The notes: generated by a model not told the origin, from the sequence alone. Shown: positions 25,900-33,890, numbered from the stretch's first letter. The stretch is 45,631 nt of DNA from Planctomycetes bacterium ADurb.Bin069 (GCA_002070955.1 MWEK01000034.1:1-45631), one strand, 5' to 3'. A program made the numbers and translations.

Positions 25900-26733
25900 A
25901 TGAATTCAGCGCGCAACACACAGCCCGCCCGGCCCGCGCGCGCGCGCAGGGGCGAATGGATAGTCTACCACTCCGCCGCCTACGATCCCGATGCCGTTCT
26001 CGCCGCGGCGCTCGACGGCCGCGCGGCCCTGGCGCGCGCCGGCGGCGCGGCGCCCGTGCCGATCCATGTCAAGGCTCTGACGGGCATCTCGCTCTGGCAG
26101 AACTTCAAGGACATGTTCCAGGGCGCCCGCGGGCGGCGCGCTTTCTCCGCTCTGCGGGAATTCGAGGCGCGCGGGCTTCCGGCGCCCGAGGCCATCGGGC
26201 TCGTCGAGCGGCGGCCGCGCGGCATCCTCCGCGCGAGCTACCTTCTCACCCACAGGATCGAAGGCGCCGAGAACCTCGCCCAGTACCTTCACCGCAACTT
26301 CGTCGCGCCCGCGCTGCGGGGCGAGCCGGTGGACGGCGCGCGCCTGCGGAGCTTCACGCGGCAGTTCGCCGGCGCGGTCCGCGAACTCCACGAAGCCGGC
26401 GTCCGGCACCGCGATCTCAAGGGCGAAAACGTCCTCATCGCCGATGAGGATGGCAAACTCGCCATCCGTTTCATCGACTTCGACTCGCTGTACTTCGCCC
26501 GGGGCGTCAGCTTTCGGCGCGCCGCCAAGAATCTCGCCCAGCTCGCCGGATCCCTCCCCTACTGCTTTCCGATGGCGGCGCGCCTGCGCTTCTTCGCGTG
26601 CTACACCAACGGGTCGCTCCTGGCCGGACGCCGGAAGGAGCTGCTGCGGGCGGCCGCCGCCATTGCGCAGTTGCGAATCGAACGCTGGCTGCGGAAATGG
26701 AGCCGCGGCCGGAAGAGCGGCGCGGGGCGATGA
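25900..26733 (+). CDS. LPS core kinase-like protein (Kdo/WaaP family)
   Basis: The 277-residue protein belongs to the lipopolysaccharide kinase group (PF06293 type, related to WaaP and InaA) of eukaryotic-like kinases. Visible are the ATP-site lysine in PVPIHVKALTG (Lys58), the catalytic loop HRDLKGEN (His170-Asn177) and the metal site DFD (193-195) in place of DFG. WaaP-type enzymes phosphorylate heptose or Kdo in the inner core. ATG 25900 is the first start with the sequence EWIVYHS following; the ribosome-binding site is weak (AGGCACAGGC). It overlaps the next glycosyltransferase gene by ATGA, and both point to surface glycan assembly. The basic C-terminus (RKWSRGRKSGAGR) suggests membrane contact. 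Confidence 0.85.
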   Translation: MNSARNTQPARPARARRGEWIVYHSAAYDPDAVLAAALDGRAALARAGGAAPVPIHVKALTGISLWQNFKDMFQGARGRRAFSALREFEARGLPAPEAIGLVERRPRGILRASYLLTHRIEGAENLAQYLHRNFVAPALRGEPVDGARLRSFTRQFAGAVRELHEAGVRHRDLKGENVLIADEDGKLAIRFIDFDSLYFARGVSFRRAAKNLAQLAGSLPYCFPMAARLRFFACYTNGSLLAGRRKELLRAAAAIAQLRIERWLRKWSRGRKSGAGR

Positions 26734-27875
26734 AAGTCCTCCACCTCGTCTCGAACTGGAAGGTGACCGGGCCGGTCGAGCCCGTCATCCACCTGGTCAA
26801 GGCGCTCCGCGACCGTGGCATCGACGCGCGCCTTGCCGCCGGGCAGGGTCCATCCGGAGGGCCGAGCTTCCTTGCGCGCCGCGCCGCCGAAATCGGCGTC
26901 GATGTGATCGAGGCTTGGCGGCTGCCCAAGCACCTCACCAACTTAGTCGCCCACCGCCGGGATATCCTCGCCGTCCGCCGCTTCATCGACGCGGAGCGGA
27001 TCGACGTCGTCCACTGCCATATGCTCAACGACCACCACATCGGCGGCAAGGCCGCCCGCGGCGCGCGCCGGCCGCCTCCCGTCCTGCGCAGCATCTACGA
27101 GGCGGGCAAGGTCAAGGCATCGATCCGGAACCGCTTCGTCCTGCCGCGGCTCACCGACGGCATCATCGCCTTCTCGGAGGCCTCCCTCGCCGCCAACCGC
27201 GCGGCGTTCAGGCTCGCTCCCGAACGCGCCTGGAAGCTCGACGGCCTCGTCGACCTGGCGCGCTTCGAAACGCGGCGCGCCCCCGCGCAGTGCCGGCGGC
27301 GCTTCGACCTCCCCCCGCAGGCCTTCGTCCTCGGCATCGTCACGCGCATCCAGGCGCGGCGCCGTTTCGACCTCATTCTCGAGGCGGTGCGGCAAGCCCG
27401 GCGCGGCACCGGCAATCTCATTTTTATGGTGGTCGGCCGCGGCACCCATGTCCGCGCGGTGCTCGAGCGGCCCGCGCGCGCCCTCGGGATCGCGGACATC
27501 GTCCGCCACGTCGGGTATCTGACCGGCGAGGACTACGTCGACGCGCTCGGCGCCATGGACGCCAAGATCTTTCTCGGCGGCGGCACCGACGAGACCGCCC
27601 GCGCCGTGCGCGAAGCCCTCGCCGCGGGCGTCCCCGTCATCGCCGGTGACGCCGGCATGCTGCCCGATCTGGTCCGCGACGGCGCGACGGGGCTCGTGAC
27701 ACCGCTGGAAGCCGGCGCCCTCGCCGGGGCGATTCTGCGCTTGGCGCACAACCCGCGCCTGCGCCACAGCCTCGCCGCGCAGGCCCGCGCCGATGCGCGC
27801 GCGCGCTTCGGTGCGGACGCGCAAGCCCGCGCCGTCACGGCGATCTACCGCACGCTGTGCCCGAGGCGCCCATGA
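26730..27875 (+). CDS. GT4-like glycosyltransferase
   Basis: The 381-residue protein has the GT-B fold of family 4 glycosyltransferases. The N-terminal half begins MKVLHLVSNWKVTGPVEPVI and includes IDVVHCHMLNDHH. The C-terminal donor domain has FVLGIVTRIQARRRFDLILEAV and the E-x7-E-like GGTDETARAVREALAAGVPVIA. The enzyme transfers a nucleotide-sugar-derived residue to a glycan or lipid acceptor at the cytoplasmic membrane; neither sugar is known. Its ATG overlaps the kinase stop (ATGA, 26730-26733), and its own stop overlaps the next gene in the same way. This implies one transcript and coupled translation. Confidence 0.9.
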   Translation: MKVLHLVSNWKVTGPVEPVIHLVKALRDRGIDARLAAGQGPSGGPSFLARRAAEIGVDVIEAWRLPKHLTNLVAHRRDILAVRRFIDAERIDVVHCHMLNDHHIGGKAARGARRPPPVLRSIYEAGKVKASIRNRFVLPRLTDGIIAFSEASLAANRAAFRLAPERAWKLDGLVDLARFETRRAPAQCRRRFDLPPQAFVLGIVTRIQARRRFDLILEAVRQARRGTGNLIFMVVGRGTHVRAVLERPARALGIADIVRHVGYLTGEDYVDALGAMDAKIFLGGGTDETARAVREALAAGVPVIAGDAGMLPDLVRDGATGLVTPLEAGALAGAILRLAHNPRLRHSLAAQARADARARFGADAQARAVTAIYRTLCPRRP

Positions 27876-28984
27876 GAATCGCCATCGATGTTTCCAGCGC
27901 CGCGACGCCCGAGGGAAGCGGCATCGCCGTGTACGTGTCGGAGCTTATTCGCCATTTGGACGCGGCGGCGGCGCCCGGCGATTCCTTCCTGGCATGCTGC
28001 CGCGCGAGCAGATGGCGGCATCGCGCGCGCGTGCCGCTGCCTCCCGGCGCCGCCTGGCGCCGCCGGCTCTTCGTCGAGCCGCTCGGTTTTCTCCTGGCCG
28101 GCCGGCTCGATGTCTTCCACGGCACCGACGCGCGCCTGCCTCATTGGCGCGGCCCGGCGCTCGTCGCGACGGTGCACGACCTCTTCTCGCTGATCTCGAC
28201 GGAGTTCGCGGACGACCGCTTCCGCGCCAAAAAGATCCGCCGTTATCGCGATCTGGCCGCGCGCGCCCACGTATTCATCACCCCGAGCGCGCACACCAAG
28301 CGCGATATCGTCACACACCTCGGCGTCGATCCAGACCGCATCGTCGTGACACCGGAAGCGTGGAGTGCGCAGTTCGGCGTGCGCTCCGAGGCAGAGACGG
28401 CCGCCGCGCGCACGCGCCTGGGCCTCCCGCCGCGGTATATCTTGACGGTGGGTCTCGTCTCGACGCGCAAGCACACGGCCGGTCTTGTGCGCGCGTTCCG
28501 TTCGCTCCGGGCCCGCGGCGCCGCCGGCGACACGGCGCTCGTCATCGCCGGCAAGGACGGTTTCGGCGCCGAAGAAGCCTACCGGGAAGCGGCCAAGGCC
28601 CACAAGGGAACGGTGATCCTTCTGGGGCACGTGCCGCCCGAGAACCTGCCTCCGCTTTACGCCGGCGCGGCGGTCTACGCCTTCCCCTCCCTCTACGAGG
28701 GTTTCGGAATTCCCATCCTGGAAGCCATGGCTTCGGGCGTCCCCGTGGTGGCCTCCGACCGCGCCTCGATCCCGGAGATCGCCGGCGACGCGGCGCTGCT
28801 GGTCGATCCGGAGGACGAGGAGGCGCTCGCGCGCGCCCTGGAGCACGCCCTCGACGACGACGCCCTGCGCGCCGAACTGCGCGCAAGGGGCTTCGCGCGC
28901 GCGGCGCTCTTTTCGTGGGACCGAACGGCGCGGGAGACCTATGCGGCCTACCGGCGGGCAATCCAAATCGCGCGGGAACGCTGA
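27872..28984 (+). CDS. GT4 glycosyltransferase
   Basis: The 370-residue protein is a complete family 4 glycosyltransferase. The N-terminal domain begins MRIAIDVSSAATPEGSGIAVY, and the donor domain has YILTVGLVSTRKHTAGLVRAF and the E-x7-E motif EGFGIPILEAMASGVPVVAS. This subtype, with ASIPEIAGDAALLVDP after it, is typical of capsule, O-antigen and exopolysaccharide loci. ATG 27872 overlaps the preceding gene's stop in ATGA; an alternative in-frame ATG at 27857 would lie within that gene and is not preferred. Third gene of the kinase-GT-GT unit. Acceptor and donor are unknown. Confidence 0.92.
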   Translation: MRIAIDVSSAATPEGSGIAVYVSELIRHLDAAAAPGDSFLACCRASRWRHRARVPLPPGAAWRRRLFVEPLGFLLAGRLDVFHGTDARLPHWRGPALVATVHDLFSLISTEFADDRFRAKKIRRYRDLAARAHVFITPSAHTKRDIVTHLGVDPDRIVVTPEAWSAQFGVRSEAETAAARTRLGLPPRYILTVGLVSTRKHTAGLVRAFRSLRARGAAGDTALVIAGKDGFGAEEAYREAAKAHKGTVILLGHVPPENLPPLYAGAAVYAFPSLYEGFGIPILEAMASGVPVVASDRASIPEIAGDAALLVDPEDEEALARALEHALDDDALRAELRARGFARAALFSWDRTARETYAAYRRAIQIARER

Positions 28985-29093
28985 GCCGCTCGCCCTCCTG
29001 CCGCGGACCTCACACCGAAGGGCGTCCGCCCGCTTGACTCCCGCCCCCGGGTCCCGGAAACTGAGGGCGGGTTCCCAGGCAAAGGAGGCTCTC

Positions 29094-30314
29094 ATGACGC
29101 ACGCACGCCTGCCCCGGCGTCGTTTTCTGCGTTCATCCGCGGCGGCCGCCCTGGCGGCCGGCGCCGTCAAAGCCCTCGGCGCCAACGACCGGCTCAGGAT
29201 CGCCCTCATCGGCGCGGGCGACCGCGGCACGGCCCTCATGCGCGATGTCCACGCCTTCGCCAAGGCCAACAACGCCGCGGTGGCCGCCGTTTGCGACGTG
29301 TGGCGCGTCAACCGCGAGCGCGCCGCGGCGGAGGCGGAGAAACGCTTCGGCGGCCCGATCGCGACCACGAGCCGCTTCGAGGACTGCCTGGCCATGCCCG
29401 ACATCGACGCGGCCATCATCGCGACCCCTGACTTCGGGCACGCGCCGATCCTCAAGGCCGCCGTCGAGGCCGGCAAGGATGCCTACGTCGAAAAACCGCT
29501 CACCTACGAACTCGCCGAGGCGCGCGCGGCGTGCGAGGCGGTGCGGCGCACCGGGCGGATCGTGCAGGTCGGAACGCAGCGCCGCAGCGACGGGCTCCAC
29601 ATCGCCGCGGCCGAGATCGTCCGCGGCGGCGTCTTGGGTCCCATCACCCGCGTATCGGTGGGGATGCACTTCAACCAAGGCCCGCGCTGGCTCAGGCCCT
29701 GCGACGACTGCAAACCGGAGGACGTCGACTGGGAGGCATATCTCTTCAACCGCCCGGCCCGCCCCTTCGACTCCAAGCTCCTGCGCCGCTGGCACCTCTA
29801 CCGGGAGCTGACCAACGGCATCGCGGGCCTGTGGATGAGCCATTTCGTGGACGCCAACGTCATGCTCATGGACGATCCCTTCCCGTCCCACGCCGTCGCG
29901 GCAGGCGGCGTCTTTCACTGGAAGGAGGACCGCCAGACCTCGGACACCTTCCACGCCCTCCTCGCCTATCCCAAGGGTTTCATCTTCAGCTTTGCCATGG
30001 ATCTGGCCAACGGCGCCGGGACCCACTTCCGCCTTCACGGCTATAACGGCGCCCTCGACATGGAGACCGGGACGCTGAGCGGAGCGGGCGGCGCGGGGGC
30101 CAAGGCGATCAAGGGCGAGACCAAGATCGAGCCGCGCGGCGGCACGCACCACATGAAAAACTTCCTTGAGTGCGTCTTCAGCCGCAGGAAGCCCAACGCC
30201 GACATCGAGGCCGGTTGGAGCCACGCGGTGGCGTGCGTCATGACGGCACGCGCGCTTTGGACGGGCCGGCGGCAGGTGTTCGATCAGGCGGCGGCGGAGA
30301 TCCGGGAGGGCTGA
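29094..30314 (+). CDS. Tat-exported Gfo/Idh/MocA family oxidoreductase
   Basis: The 406-residue protein starts with a Tat signal (RRRFLRSSAAAALAAGAVKA). The NAD-binding fold is IALIGAGDRGTALM, with IIATPDFGHAPI and the catalytic-lysine motif YVEKPLTYELA. The second domain is the usual beta-sheet half, with the extended loop of the planctomycete family (FNQGPRWLRPCDDCKPEDVDW, split at CDD) and a final HHMKNFLECVFSRRKPNADIEAG. Members oxidise or reduce sugars and inositols with a bound nicotinamide cofactor, and Tat export fits cofactor loading before secretion. ATG 29094 follows AAAGGAGGCTCTC. It follows the glycosyltransferases by 109 bp, so it may be separate from that operon. Confidence 0.92.
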   Translation: MTHARLPRRRFLRSSAAAALAAGAVKALGANDRLRIALIGAGDRGTALMRDVHAFAKANNAAVAAVCDVWRVNRERAAAEAEKRFGGPIATTSRFEDCLAMPDIDAAIIATPDFGHAPILKAAVEAGKDAYVEKPLTYELAEARAACEAVRRTGRIVQVGTQRRSDGLHIAAAEIVRGGVLGPITRVSVGMHFNQGPRWLRPCDDCKPEDVDWEAYLFNRPARPFDSKLLRRWHLYRELTNGIAGLWMSHFVDANVMLMDDPFPSHAVAAGGVFHWKEDRQTSDTFHALLAYPKGFIFSFAMDLANGAGTHFRLHGYNGALDMETGTLSGAGGAGAKAIKGETKIEPRGGTHHMKNFLECVFSRRKPNADIEAGWSHAVACVMTARALWTGRRQVFDQAAAEIREG

Positions 30315-30336
30315 ACCGCGGGCGGCCCCCCGGCCC

Positions 30337-30354
30337 CCTCCGACGCTGCGGAGG
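30337..30354. terminator. Hairpin between convergent Gfo/Idh/MocA genes
   Basis: CCTCCG-ACGCTG-CGGAGG is a perfect six-pair stem with a six-base loop, midway in the 61-bp gap between two convergent genes. No T-run follows on either strand, so it may act with Rho or only as an RNA stabiliser. Confidence 0.4.
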
Positions 30355-30375
30355 CGGGCGCGGCGGTCCTCGCCT

Positions 30376-31521
30376 TCAAGAAGAGGCGGAAGGCGCTCCG
30401 CCCCGCGCTTCCGCGATGAGGGGCGGCACCGCCACCGGCGCGCCGGCGGCGGCCGCGCGGCGCACCGCCTCCATGAGGCAGAAGGTCTCGATGCCTTCCT
30501 CCAAATCCGGGGAGTGGGGGGTTCCTTCCAGGAGCGCGCCGGCGAAGTATTCGGCGTAGTTCGCGAACTCCCCGTAGTGCATGCCGTGGACCTCGCTGTT
30601 GAAGTAGTAGTGCCGGAGGGCGTAGAGCGGATCCTCGGTCACCTCCGTGCCGTCGGGCGTCGTGTGGACATAGCGCATGTCGTGGTATTGAGCGAGACTC
30701 GTCCCGGCCGAGCCGTAAAGGACCAATTCGATGCAGTTGCGCGCCGTGGGAAGCTCGTGCAAGCCGTAGTGCCCCATGGCGCGGCCGATCTTTCCGGACG
30801 CGGCGCGCGCGTTGACGATATAGATGTCGAAGCCCTGCAAGCCGTAGCGCGCGCCTAGCTCCGAGCGGCGCCCGAAGGCCTGCACCTCCGCGATGGGCCC
30901 CAGATACCACCTGAGCAGATCGAGCGGATGGCTCATGCCCAGGAAGACCCAGTCGGTGGCGCCGGCGGCCCAAGAGCTCTTCTCGTAGAACCAGTCCATG
31001 CGGTGGACGTAGTGGGCGTCCAGAAGCTCGACCTCCCCCACCTCGCCGGCCTCGAACGCCCGGCGTTGGCGGGCGAAGGGTTCGAAGAACCGCGTCGACT
31101 GGCCGACGAAGAGCTTGCGCCCGGTGCGGCGGCCGGCTTCCCAGATGCGCCGCGCATCCGCCATGGAATTGACGAGCGGCTTGGTGCAGATCACATCTTT
31201 CCCGGCCTCGAAGGCCTGCGCGATCTGGGCGCCGTGGAGAGGATCGGGCGTGTAGATGGCCACCACATCGACGTCGGGGCGCGCGAGGAGCTCGGCGTAC
31301 TCGCGGGTGTAGAAAAGATCGGGACGCTCGCGCCGCGCGGCCTCGATCTTCTCGGCGCTCAGGTCGCACGCCGCCACGGCGCGCGCCTTGGTCGCGCGGT
31401 CCAGCCCGAGAACGAGGGTCCGCCCCTCGTGCAGACCCACGACGCCGATGCGCTTCTGGACCGGCGCCGGCCGCCGCGGCGGCTCGCGCCGAACGCCCGG
31501 TATGTGCCGGATGAATCCCAT
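30376..31521 (-). CDS. Gfo/Idh/MocA family protein with altered nucleotide motif
   Basis: The 381-residue protein has the two-domain Gfo/Idh/MocA plan and no export signal. The Rossmann start is IGVVGLHEGRTLVLGL, where GLHEGR replaces the usual GxGxxG. DLSAEKIEAARRERPDLFYTREYAELL and VVAIYTPDPLHGAQIAQAFEAG follow, and the lysine motif is CTKPLVNS instead of EKP. The presumed catalytic lysine is thus kept. The second domain has WVFLGMSHPLDLLRWYLG with the usual histidine. It may use a different nucleotide cofactor or bind it weakly. ATG 31521 is preceded by GAGGCAGCGAGGCGTCGC. It lies 51 bp downstream of the exported hydrolase gene on the minus strand. Substrate unknown. Confidence 0.87.
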   Translation of the reverse strand: MGFIRHIPGVRREPPRRPAPVQKRIGVVGLHEGRTLVLGLDRATKARAVAACDLSAEKIEAARRERPDLFYTREYAELLARPDVDVVAIYTPDPLHGAQIAQAFEAGKDVICTKPLVNSMADARRIWEAGRRTGRKLFVGQSTRFFEPFARQRRAFEAGEVGEVELLDAHYVHRMDWFYEKSSWAAGATDWVFLGMSHPLDLLRWYLGPIAEVQAFGRRSELGARYGLQGFDIYIVNARAASGKIGRAMGHYGLHELPTARNCIELVLYGSAGTSLAQYHDMRYVHTTPDGTEVTEDPLYALRHYYFNSEVHGMHYGEFANYAEYFAGALLEGTPHSPDLEEGIETFCLMEAVRRAAAAGAPVAVPPLIAEARGGAPSASS

Positions 31522-31572
31522 GCGACGCCTCGCTGCCTCCCCTGTGTCGCTCCCGTGCCCGAAGGCTCCGCC

Positions 31573-32697
31573 TCACCTCCCGGCGCCCTTCAGGTGATAG
31601 TCCAGCCAGCGGAACGCGAGCGCGCGGGCCTCGGGGGGCACCGCGTGGCCCGCGGCGTGCACGAAAAGCCCGCACCCGTCCCGCGCGCCGAGCAACCGCC
31701 AGACGGGCAACACCGCCTCCACGTAAGGCCGGCTCTGCTCGCCGTCGGCGCTCCCTCCCCCCACGAGAAGCCAGGCCCGCGGCGCGATCAGGGCCGCGAC
31801 TTCCTCGGCGCGGCAATCGCAGTCGGGCGCGCGGATGGCGGGGCCGAGATACCACGGGTCGTGGTAGTTCGTGAACTCGAAGGCCGCGCCGCCCTCGCTG
31901 GCCACGCCGCAGGCGACGCGCCGGTCGAAGGCCATGAGATACGTCACCTCCTTGGCGCCCAGCGAATGGCCGATGGCGCCGATGGCGCCGCGCTTCACCA
32001 CGGGCAGCGTCATTAGATAATCGACGCTCCGGGAGGCATCGTGGATCATCTTGGCCATGCCCTTGGAACCCGGGTGCCCGGCGAGAAACGCCTCCGCGGC
32101 GCGCTGATAGCGCGACCCGCCCGCGCCCTCCTCGACCGGGTAGCACCAGAGGAAATTCTCCGGGGCGATCGTCACGTAGTTGCGCCGCGCAAGGTCCAGC
32201 GCGAACGCCTTCTCGGGGTTAGCGCCGAGACCGGCCGGCTGCCGAATCGTCTCATCGGTCGTGGAATGCAGGCACACGCAGGCGGGAAACGGACCCGCCC
32301 CAGGCGGGACGAAGAGATAGCAGCGCATCCTGACGCCGGGCTCGACCTGCAGCGTGAGCAGCGTGCGCGCGATCCCGCCCGCCAGTTCGACCCGCTCGAC
32401 GATCTCGGGCGCAAGCTCGCAGACGGGCACGCGGCCGAGAAACGCTTCCCACTTCCGAGCTAGTTGCGCCCGCCGCTCTTCCCAGCCCGCCGCCGTTGCG
32501 ATCCGCGCCCCATCGGGCGCCCGCAGGAAATCCACCGCGGGCGGCGCCTCCGCGCGCTCCGTTCCCGGCGGCGGCTCTTGGAGCTTTCGGATCCACTCGG
32601 GAACGGGAGCTCCGGCCTCCTCCGCCCGGATTTCGCCCGCCCGCAGAGCGGCCGGGGCAAGCGCCGCCGCCACTATCAAGGCTCTCGCTAGACTCAT
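31573..32697 (-). CDS. Exported alpha/beta hydrolase (esterase/dienelactone-hydrolase type)
   Basis: The 374-residue protein has a signal peptide (MSLARALIVAAALAPAALRA) and an alpha/beta-hydrolase core. The nucleophile elbow is IGHSLGA (GxSxG), the catalytic histidine is in VHAAGHAVPPEA, and the oxyanion region is CLHSTTDETIR. The aspartate is probably within ASEGGAAFEFTNYHD or the following DPWYLG segment. This layout resembles acetyl xylan esterases and the large family of secreted planctomycete hydrolases, so a polysaccharide-deacetylating role is possible but unproven. The start at ATG 32697 has no ribosome-binding site; a promoter placed 7 bases upstream suggests a leaderless message (see promoter entry). 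It sits between folB and a Gfo/Idh/MocA gene. Confidence 0.87.
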   Translation of the reverse strand: MSLARALIVAAALAPAALRAGEIRAEEAGAPVPEWIRKLQEPPPGTERAEAPPAVDFLRAPDGARIATAAGWEERRAQLARKWEAFLGRVPVCELAPEIVERVELAGGIARTLLTLQVEPGVRMRCYLFVPPGAGPFPACVCLHSTTDETIRQPAGLGANPEKAFALDLARRNYVTIAPENFLWCYPVEEGAGGSRYQRAAEAFLAGHPGSKGMAKMIHDASRSVDYLMTLPVVKRGAIGAIGHSLGAKEVTYLMAFDRRVACGVASEGGAAFEFTNYHDPWYLGPAIRAPDCDCRAEEVAALIAPRAWLLVGGGSADGEQSRPYVEAVLPVWRLLGARDGCGLFVHAAGHAVPPEARALAFRWLDYHLKGAGR

Positions 32698-32703
32698 GAC
32701 CTG

Positions 32704-32732
32704 ATAGTATCCGCGGACGGCGCCGCGATCAA
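32704..32732 (-). promoter_or_regulatory. Leaderless promoter candidate inside the folB end
   Basis: Minus-strand TTGATC (32727-32732) and TACTAT (32704-32709) have a 17-bp spacer. The -10 ends six bases before the hydrolase ATG (32697), so transcription would begin at or beside the A of ATG. The -35 overlaps the folB stop codon. Confidence 0.5.
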
Positions 32733-33112
32733 TCGGCGGAGGTCCGCGGCCGGCTTCTCTCGATCTCCACCGCCACGCTCTGCGCGAAACGCAGCGCCCC
32801 CGGCTTGTCGACGGTCACGGTGGCCCGCGCAACCCTTTCGTCCCGGAGGCAGATGGCGGCGATGCTCTCGGCGAGCGCCTCGACCAGGTGGAACGAGGAC
32901 TGCTCGGCCGCGACCAGCACGGCCTTCTTGATGCCCTTGTAGTCCACCGTGTCCTCGATCCGATCGCTGGCGCCGCCCTTGGCCACATCGGTGTGCAGCG
33001 TGATATTGATGACCACTTCCTGCTTCTCGCGCCGTTCCTCGGGCAGGATGCCGAGGATGCACCTGACCTCCAAGTCGCGGATATGAATGCGGTCGCGCGC
33101 CTCAAGCTCCAT
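32729..33112 (-). CDS. folB: Dihydroneopterin aldolase
   Basis: The 127-residue protein is a full-length FolB, the aldolase that cleaves dihydroneopterin to 6-hydroxymethyl-dihydropterin and glycolaldehyde in folate synthesis. Conserved parts are CILGILPEERREKQEV with the catalytic glutamate (Glu25 or 26), DTVDYKGI, SFHLVEALAE, and TVTVDKPGAL with the catalytic lysine (Lys103). It starts inside the 3' end of the SDR gene, an 11-bp overlap. Pairing with a pteridine-reductase-like gene fits a pterin pathway. It is part of a minus-strand cluster that continues into the exported hydrolase gene, although that gene has its own promoter. Confidence 0.95.
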   Translation of the reverse strand: MELEARDRIHIRDLEVRCILGILPEERREKQEVVINITLHTDVAKGGASDRIEDTVDYKGIKKAVLVAAEQSSFHLVEALAESIAAICLRDERVARATVTVDKPGALRFAQSVAVEIERSRPRTSAD

Positions 33113-33860
33113 ACACCCTTCCTTTCATGTGAAACCCGCCGTCGACGAAGATCACCTGGCCGGTCACAAATGGGCTCCGGAGGAGGAAGAGCGCCGCGGC
33201 GGCCACGTCCGCGGTGGTCCCCCACCGTCCGAGCGGGTTCTGGGCCGCGTGCTTCTCGAGAAACGATTCGTTCTCTCCCGGCGGCGGCAGGATGAGGCCG
33301 GGCGCTACGGCGTTCACCCGGACGCGCGGCGCGAACTCCAGCGCCATCATGCGCGTGAGGGTGAAGAACGCCCGCTTGCTCACGTGGTACGCCGCATGCG
33401 CCGCGTCGTAGAGCAGCATGCGGGCGTCGAGCAGGTTCACAATCGCGCCCTCGCGCCCCTGGCGGACGAAGGCCCGGGAGAGCGCGAGAGGCGCGAGCGC
33501 GTTGACCCGGAAGTTCGCGACGAAGGCCTCGAGAGGGGCGTCGGCGAGGGTGTCCTTCGGGAAGATGGAGGCGCTGTTAATGAGGGCATCGAGCGGTCCG
33601 GCGGCCTCGATCGCGCGGCCGACGAGGGCCTCGGCCTCGGGTGTCCGCGCCAGGTCCGCGCACACCGTCCAGGCGCGCACGCCCTTCGCGCGGCATTCCT
33701 CCGCCGCCTGCGCCGCCTCCGCCAAGGATGACCGGCAGTGGATGACGACGTTGAACCCTTCGGTTGCGAGGGCGACGGCGAGGGCGCGCCCGATCCGCCG
33801 GGCGCCGCCCGTCACGAGCGCCGTCCGCGCACCCCGCGCCTGCTTGTCCGTTTCCGTCAT
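33102..33860 (-). CDS. SDR oxidoreductase, pteridine-reductase-like (FolM type)
   Basis: The 252-residue protein is a short-chain dehydrogenase with cofactor motif TGGARRIGRALA. Arg in this motif, TGxxxRxG, is characteristic of NADPH-dependent pteridine reductases such as PTR1 and FolM. The catalytic region is VNLLDARMLLYDAAHAAYHVSKRAF: an aspartate replaces the usual SDR serine, and YxxxK is kept, again as in PTR1. The enzyme probably reduces dihydro- or oxidised pterins or dihydrofolate. Its gene overlaps folB by 11 bp, which strongly supports a pterin role. ATG 33860 is preceded by GGGAG, part of a hairpin that spans the upstream gene's stop. It may provide dihydrofolate reductase-like activity if folA is absent. 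Confidence 0.87.
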   Translation of the reverse strand: MTETDKQARGARTALVTGGARRIGRALAVALATEGFNVVIHCRSSLAEAAQAAEECRAKGVRAWTVCADLARTPEAEALVGRAIEAAGPLDALINSASIFPKDTLADAPLEAFVANFRVNALAPLALSRAFVRQGREGAIVNLLDARMLLYDAAHAAYHVSKRAFFTLTRMMALEFAPRVRVNAVAPGLILPPPGENESFLEKHAAQNPLGRWGTTADVAAAALFLLRSPFVTGQVIFVDGGFHMKGRVYGA

Positions 33861-33868
33861 GCCGCGCT

Positions 33869-33890
33869 CCCGGGATCACCTGATCCCGGG
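33869..33890 (-). promoter_or_regulatory. Hairpin coupling the repeat-protein stop to the folM-like start
   Basis: CCCGGGATCA-CC-TGATCCCGGG is a perfect ten-pair inverted repeat. In the minus-strand message it contains the last codons and TGA stop (33876-33878) of the 1230-aa protein, and its 3' arm runs into the GGGAG of the next gene's ribosome-binding site. A ribosome reaching the stop would melt it, so it probably couples translation of the two genes. It has no T-run and is unlikely to be a terminator. Confidence 0.6.

Larger units (their letters stand above)
24279..26119 (+). repeat. Tandem duplication, copy B (intact)
   Basis: Copy B carries the promoter, the full-length secreted-protein gene, a 73-bp spacer and the start of the intact kinase gene. 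It aligns with copy A (22656-24269). A CGCCCG at 25830-25835 and another at 26051-26056 mark the ends of the segment missing from copy A, consistent with deletion between short repeats. Confidence 0.85.
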
